Below, piece by piece: positions 7,620 through 10,229 of a DNA stretch of 10,229 bases. Within the stretch, counting starts at the first letter, position 1. Every line of letters begins with the position of its first letter. A model generated the notes under the pieces. The model was not told where the DNA came from. It was given only the letters and a program-made list of their open reading frames with translations, and made no database searches. A program made the position numbers and the translations under genes. This stretch comes from Bacteroidota bacterium (GTDB taxonomy: Bacteria; Bacteroidota; Ignavibacteria; SZUA-365): positions 1-10,229 of the forward strand of contig JAGTUW010000410.1 of assembly GCA_018224345.1 (NCBI GenBank). Direction: 5' to 3'.

Positions 7620-7648
7620 TTGTAATGGTGAAAAAAAATCACTATATT
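7620..7648 (+). promoter_or_regulatory. Promoter of the second T9SS gene with dyad in the spacer
   Basis: TTGTAA (7620-7625), a 17-bp spacer and TATATT (7643-7648). The spacer contains the dyad GTGAAAAAAAATCAC (7628-7642), which touches the -10 box. The same arrangement with the same spacing stands before the paralogous gene at 10124, and the distance from -10 to ATG is 124 versus 125 bp. TATATTTT also resembles the Bacteroidetes -7 element TAnnTTTG, so the sigma factor type is not settled. Confidence 0.65.
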
Positions 7649-7670
7649 TTCTGTGCCTGAATTATTTGCC

Positions 7671-7706
7671 GCTTTTTCAACTGCCCGGCGCAGTCAGAGA
7701 AAAAGC
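7671..7706 (+). promoter_or_regulatory. Structured 5' leader hairpin
   Basis: GCTTTTTC (7671-7678) pairs with GAAAAAGC (7699-7706). Inside it, ACTGC (7680-7684) pairs with GCAGT (7690-7694) around CCGGC. The inner hairpin lies at the same offset from the -10 box as TCTGC-ACCGC-GCAGA (10036-10050) in the paralogous leader, with the closing A-U pair replaced by U-A there. The ligand or function is unknown. Confidence 0.5.
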
Positions 7707-7755
7707 AGAATTACAGGACAGAACGAATATAATTCTCTGCAATAACAACGTGTAC

Positions 7756-7760
7756 AGGAG
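7756..7760 (+). promoter_or_regulatory. Shine-Dalgarno site of the second T9SS gene
   Basis: AGGAG lies six bases before ATG 7767. The paralogue has the same site and spacing (10113-10117 before ATG 10124), which supports both starts. Confidence 0.8.
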
Positions 7761-7766
7761 CATTTT

Positions 7767-9440
7767 ATGAAACGGATAGCTATTTTGCTTTGTTTTCTGG
7801 CCGGATTGTTTACGATGCCGACGAATGCGCAGACCATCGTCGACATCAACAACCCGATGTGGTCGGGTACGCCTTCGAACAGTTACAGCAACTTTTACAG
7901 TCCAACCATGTATTATTATTACGATGCGCGGATGCTCGAACTCATTTACACTGCCTCCGAGTTGATTGCTGCGGGAGCTCCCGCAGGTGGTGGAAAAATT
8001 CAGGCCATCGCCATGCACGGGTACTCCAGGGGGTCGTACCTTGCAACGTTCGATGAGATGAATATCACCATGTCTCATACGCAGCAGGACAATTGGCGTG
8101 TCCCCGTCACGCTCACGAATGAGACCGTGGTGCGCAGCGGGCAATGGACGCTGCCGAATATTTCCAGTTCCAACAGGCAGTATGTGCGTTTCGACTTTGA
8201 TCAACCCTTTGAATGGGATGGGTCGAGCAATATCGCGATAGAGTTTTGCATGCACATGCCGAACACCACGTATAGCAACAATCAGACCTGGCACAACTCC
8301 ATGTATGTCCGCTACGGTTATGTCAACTACCCGCCGACCTACACAAACAGCGAATATCGAATGCGGTATAGCTACCATTTCCCGTATGGTGGTGCCTCCG
8401 CAAATCAGGATTATTGTCAGAATCCCGGTGGCGCCAGGCATTACGGACCGTATGAGAGGTACTTCCGTCCGGACATGCGTTTCGAGATCTGCGACGGTGA
8501 AAATTCCGTCTTTGCGGCCAGTGCGCCCGGTCTGCAATACCTTCCGGGTACTCTTCCGGTAAGCTGGGAGCTTGGTCATCCGCTCGAGAGCTTTACCGCC
8601 ACCGTCACCGTGAGTCTTTACACGCCTGCGGACGTGTTCGTGACCAGCCAGTCCTTTCAGTTACCGATTGATGCCGACTTCCATACTGGCACCTACAATC
8701 TCCCGCTCACCGGTGTGCAGCCCGGATATTACCGGCTTGAGGTTCGTTTCAATACCCTCGATGAATGTGACAACATGGTCGATTTCGACGTCAACCGTGC
8801 CGTCATGATTCTCGAACCTGGCAGTACTCCCTGCGAGGTATGGCCCGGAGACGTCACCCGTGACGGAGTCGTCAACTATGGAGACCGTGCGGCGCTCAAC
8901 ACGTACATTCACGACGCGATGTTGAACCCGACATGGCTAGCCGGTCCGGCCCGTTACCGCGCGGATGTGGATGTCAATCCTCTTACCTATCTGCAGTGGG
9001 AAGCGCAGTATGGTGTCCCATGGTCCACTCCTGAAGGCTGCTACATGGATACCGATGGAAACGGCGTCATCAACAACTTCGATTACATCGCGATCAAATT
9101 GAACTGGGCCCGTGTACAGGGCACGATCCAACCCAAAGACGATGCCTTCGCCGGTGTCAGGACCTTTGCCATGGATCAGAACTACCCGAATCCCTTCAAT
9201 CCTGTCACGACCATCCGTTACAGCGCACCGGAGGCCAGTCATATCACCCTGACGGTGACGGACATGCTGGGCCGCACTGTTGCGACACTGGTAGATGGGA
9301 CCGTTGAAGCAGGCGTTCATTCCGCGACCTTTGATGCCACAGATCTGACCACCGGAAACTACATGGCTACGATCAGAATGGTGGGTGTAGACTCCGAAAT
9401 CAGCTTCTCGAAAACCATCAAAATGGTGCTGAACAAGTAG
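7767..9440 (+). CDS. T9SS-secreted protein: adhesin-like beta domain, Ig-like domain, split dockerin-like module, C-terminal sorting domain
   Basis: The product has 557 residues. Residues 1-21 are a signal peptide, cleaved after TNA21. Residues ~30-240 resemble an N-terminal beta-sandwich often seen in Bacteroidetes surface proteins: an IYTASEL-like segment, GGKIQAIAMHG, then FDFDQPFEWDGSSNIAIEFC near 150. I know this pattern as putative adhesin or carbohydrate-binding but cannot name a ligand. An Ig-like region covers ~250-350. Loops DVTRDGVVNYGD (362-373) and DTDGNGVINNFD (428-439) form a dockerin-like pair 54 residues apart, preceded by Cys356 and Cys425; position 3 of the first loop is Thr rather than Asn or Asp. 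NYPNPFNP at 472 opens the T9SS type A sorting domain, ending in KMVLNK. The C-terminal half is clearly homologous to the 4381 product, while the N-terminal modules are unrelated. The N-terminus and leader are near duplicates of the gene at 10124. A terminator follows, suggesting a single-gene transcript. Confidence 0.87.
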   Translation: MKRIAILLCFLAGLFTMPTNAQTIVDINNPMWSGTPSNSYSNFYSPTMYYYYDARMLELIYTASELIAAGAPAGGGKIQAIAMHGYSRGSYLATFDEMNITMSHTQQDNWRVPVTLTNETVVRSGQWTLPNISSSNRQYVRFDFDQPFEWDGSSNIAIEFCMHMPNTTYSNNQTWHNSMYVRYGYVNYPPTYTNSEYRMRYSYHFPYGGASANQDYCQNPGGARHYGPYERYFRPDMRFEICDGENSVFAASAPGLQYLPGTLPVSWELGHPLESFTATVTVSLYTPADVFVTSQSFQLPIDADFHTGTYNLPLTGVQPGYYRLEVRFNTLDECDNMVDFDVNRAVMILEPGSTPCEVWPGDVTRDGVVNYGDRAALNTYIHDAMLNPTWLAGPARYRADVDVNPLTYLQWEAQYGVPWSTPEGCYMDTDGNGVINNFDYIAIKLNWARVQGTIQPKDDAFAGVRTFAMDQNYPNPFNPVTTIRYSAPEASHITLTVTDMLGRTVATLVDGTVEAGVHSATFDATDLTTGNYMATIRMVGVDSEISFSKTIKMVLNK

Positions 9441-9471
9441 GAATCCCGGTTCATTCCGGACGCATTATCCG

Positions 9472-9514
9472 AAACCGGGAGACCATGCTCTTTATGAGTG
9501 GTCTCCCGGTTTTT
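9472..9514 (+). terminator. Rho-independent terminator of the second T9SS gene
   Basis: AACCGGGAGACCA (9473-9485) pairs with TGGTCTCCCGGTT (9499-9511), with an inner CTC/GAG pairing around TTTAT and a T-run at 9510-9514. An upstream copy of the 3' arm, TCCCGGTT (9444-9451), can pair with AACCGGGA (9473-9480) instead. Confidence 0.93.
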
Positions 9515-9565
9515 CGTATGCGACAGCGGATGCGTTTCCTGCTTGCTGCGATCCCATCCCGGTGT

Positions 9566-9625
9566 GCATGGCCGGTACGTACATGGCCGGTACGTACATG
9601 GCCGGTACGTGCATGGCCGGTACGT
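9566..9625. repeat. Four perfect 15-bp tandem repeats
   Basis: The unit is RCATGGCCGGTACGT, at 9566, 9581, 9596 and 9611. Only the first base varies (G, A, A, G). Unit junctions create ACGTAC/GTACGT inverted arms, so the array could form stem-loops. There are no spacers, so it is not a CRISPR array. Confidence 0.95.
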
Positions 9626-9920
9626 GCAGGACGACATCGCAGATGAGACGCCTCTTTTCGTGATTACACTTCTGCGTTTTCGCAATTGGGAATTCCGTTA
9701 CCCGGCTTATTGAATGAGAAGACATCTGCCTCCCATCGATAGCAATTGCTGTAGAGTCCGGTGCATATCAGCGAAAAACACCTGCTGCATCCATGAAAAA
9801 GCTGCGTTCCTCCGACTGCAGGAAGTGAAATAAGATCACGTTACGTTGGCTATGAAGTTGAAAAACTGCACTTCCGCCTGCGTGACGGTGAACATGATTC
9901 ACAGTTATCTGCGGTTTCGG

Positions 9921-9934
9921 TCAAAATATTTTGA
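9921..9934. promoter_or_regulatory. Perfect 14-bp AT-rich palindrome
   Basis: TCAAAATATTTTGA reads the same on both strands and lies about 65 bp upstream of the -10 box at 9999. It could be a dimeric regulator site, but short AT palindromes also arise by chance. Confidence 0.3.
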
Positions 9935-9952
9935 TTTTTGCCTGGAACCAAA

Positions 9953-9967
9953 GTGAAAAATAGTCAC
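9953..9967. promoter_or_regulatory. Upstream copy of the GTGA-N7-TCAC dyad
   Basis: GTGAAAAATAGTCAC is the same length and half-site type as the dyad at 7628 and starts 31 bp (about three helical turns) before the spacer copy at 9984. It is not followed by a -10-like box, so it looks like a separate operator rather than a promoter. Confidence 0.45.
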
Positions 9968-9975
9968 ATGACCGG

Positions 9976-10004
9976 TTGCGTAAGTGTAAAGAATTCACTA
10001 TGTT
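9976..10004 (+). promoter_or_regulatory. Promoter of the third secreted-protein gene with dyad in the spacer
   Basis: TTGCGT (9976-9981), a 17-bp spacer and TATGTT (9999-10004). The spacer contains GTGTAAAGAATTCAC (9984-9998), 12 of 15 identical to the dyad at 7628. Conservation of spacing and of the distance to the start codon with the paralogous promoter is the main support; the -35 box itself is weak. Confidence 0.6.
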
Positions 10005-10067
10005 GCTTTTGCCTGTACTTCTTGCTGCCTCTGCGTCTGCACCGCGCAGATGTGCAGATAAAGCAAC
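10002..10067 (+). promoter_or_regulatory. Structured 5' leader of the third secreted-protein gene
   Basis: GTTGCTTT (10002-10009) can pair with AAAGCAAC (10060-10067), enclosing the hairpin TCTGC-ACCGC-GCAGA (10036-10050). The inner hairpin is at the same offset from the -10 box as that of the 7767 leader. The outer stems differ between the two leaders, although both end at an AAAGC sequence just before a shared TACAGGACA (10070-10078). Confidence 0.45.
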
Positions 10068-10123
10068 AATACAGGACATGACGGATACAATTCCCTACTA
10101 TTACAACAGTTCAGGAGTTTTAC

Positions 10124-10229
10124 ATGAAAAGGACCGCTATTGCGTTTTGTTTTCTGATCGGTCTGTTTGCGGCGCCGGTGAGCGCACAGACCATCGTCGA
10201 CATCAACAACCCGATGTGGTCGGGTACGC
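10124..10229 (+). CDS. Secreted protein, paralogue of the 7767 gene (3'-partial)
   Basis: The frame runs off the window after 35 codons. AGGAG sits six bases before the ATG. Residues 1-21 form a signal peptide ending VSA, then QTIVDINNPMWSGT, identical to residues 22-35 of the 7767 product. The signal peptides match at about half the positions (MKR.AI..CFL.GLF..P..A). By homology the rest should carry the same adhesin-like domain and probably the split dockerin-like and T9SS sorting modules, but that part is not visible here. Confidence 0.88.
   Translation, partial: MKRTAIAFCFLIGLFAAPVSAQTIVDINNPMWSGT
10187..10229 (+). repeat. 43-bp exact duplicate of 7830-7872
   Basis: The codons just after the signal peptide are identical at the nucleotide level to nt 7830-7872, and the match is cut only by the window edge. 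The adjacent signal-peptide codons and leader are clearly diverged. Confidence 0.9.

Larger units (their letters stand above)
7340..7766. other. AT-rich divergent intergenic region between purM and the second T9SS gene
   Basis: No gene is visible. The region must carry promoters for both directions. On the minus strand, TTGCTT (7594-7589), an 18-bp spacer and TATGTT (7570-7565) is a weak purM promoter candidate with a long leader. On the plus strand it contains dyad motifs at 7470 and 7628, a promoter and a structured leader, listed separately. A direct repeat, GTGATAAAAAGCA at 7451 and GTGATAAAAAAGCA at 7470, is also present. A 17-codon frame from ATG 7607 has no ribosome site and overlaps the promoter, so it is not called. 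Confidence 0.6.
9441..10123. other. Gene-free intergenic region, 683 bp
   Basis: From left to right it holds the terminator, four 15-bp tandem repeats (9566-9625), a stretch from about 9630 to 9915 in which I see no gene or clear element, a perfect AT palindrome (9921-9934), two dyad motifs, a promoter and a structured leader for the gene at 10124. Short frames here (for example 9498-9713 on the plus strand) begin inside the terminator or only translate the repeats. Confidence 0.65.

Noticed and set aside
7607..7660. 17-codon frame from ATG 7607 as a leader peptide
   Set aside because: No Shine-Dalgarno sequence, and it spans the conserved promoter, so it would lie mostly upstream of the transcript.
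9566..9625. CRISPR array
   Set aside because: Units are directly contiguous with no spacers, and no cas genes are present.
9498..9713. Small plus-strand protein with repeated HGRYV units
   Set aside because: It begins inside the terminator hairpin, has no ribosome site and only translates the 15-bp DNA repeat.
9359..9725. Minus-strand frames with TYRPC or HVPAM repeats
   Set aside because: They are translations of the same DNA repeat and run into the terminator or the T9SS gene without other coding signs.

Overview
The window looks like a bacterial chromosome segment from the Bacteroidota/Ignavibacteriota-Chlorobiota (FCB) side of the tree. Two complete secreted proteins end in the NYPNPFNP-type C-terminal sorting domain of the type IX secretion system (T9SS). 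Coding DNA is moderately GC-rich and the intergenic DNA is AT-rich. Unlike typical Bacteroidia, several starts carry good Shine-Dalgarno sequences (AAGGAGG, AGGAG). The assignment is inferred from domain content, not from a marker-gene search.

Layout: (1) nt 1-2802 (+) is the 3' part of a large fused redox protein: the NAD(P)-binding half of a GltD-like flavoprotein, a 2x[4Fe-4S] ferredoxin and an FdhA/NuoG-like molybdopterin-oxidoreductase domain. (2) nt 2994-3923 (+) is a helical-repeat protein resembling the AlkD DNA-alkylation-repair fold. (3) nt 3924-4380 is non-coding and holds a 40-bp tandem repeat. (4) nt 4381-6243 (+) is a T9SS-secreted protein with a CBM9/DOMON-like N-terminal domain, followed by a strong terminator. 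(5) nt 6344-7339 (-) is purM, a purine-biosynthesis housekeeping gene. (6) nt 7340-7766 is an AT-rich divergent intergenic region. (7) nt 7767-9440 (+) is a second T9SS protein with a different N-terminal module but the same C-terminal half as the first. (8) nt 9441-10123 is non-coding, with a terminator, four 15-bp tandem repeats and a promoter region. (9) nt 10124 to the end is the start of a third secreted protein, paralogous to the second.

The most interesting part is the secreted-protein family. Its members share a split dockerin-like calcium module: two DxNxDG-type loops more than 50 residues apart, each preceded by a conserved cysteine. The promoters of genes 7 and 9 share a GTG-N9-CAC dyad that fills the -35/-10 spacer, with further copies nearby. 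They also share a structured 5' leader about 110 nt long containing a compensatory base-pair change. This suggests a co-regulated family of surface proteins. Nothing in the window shows the ligand, any cohesin partner, or the regulator.
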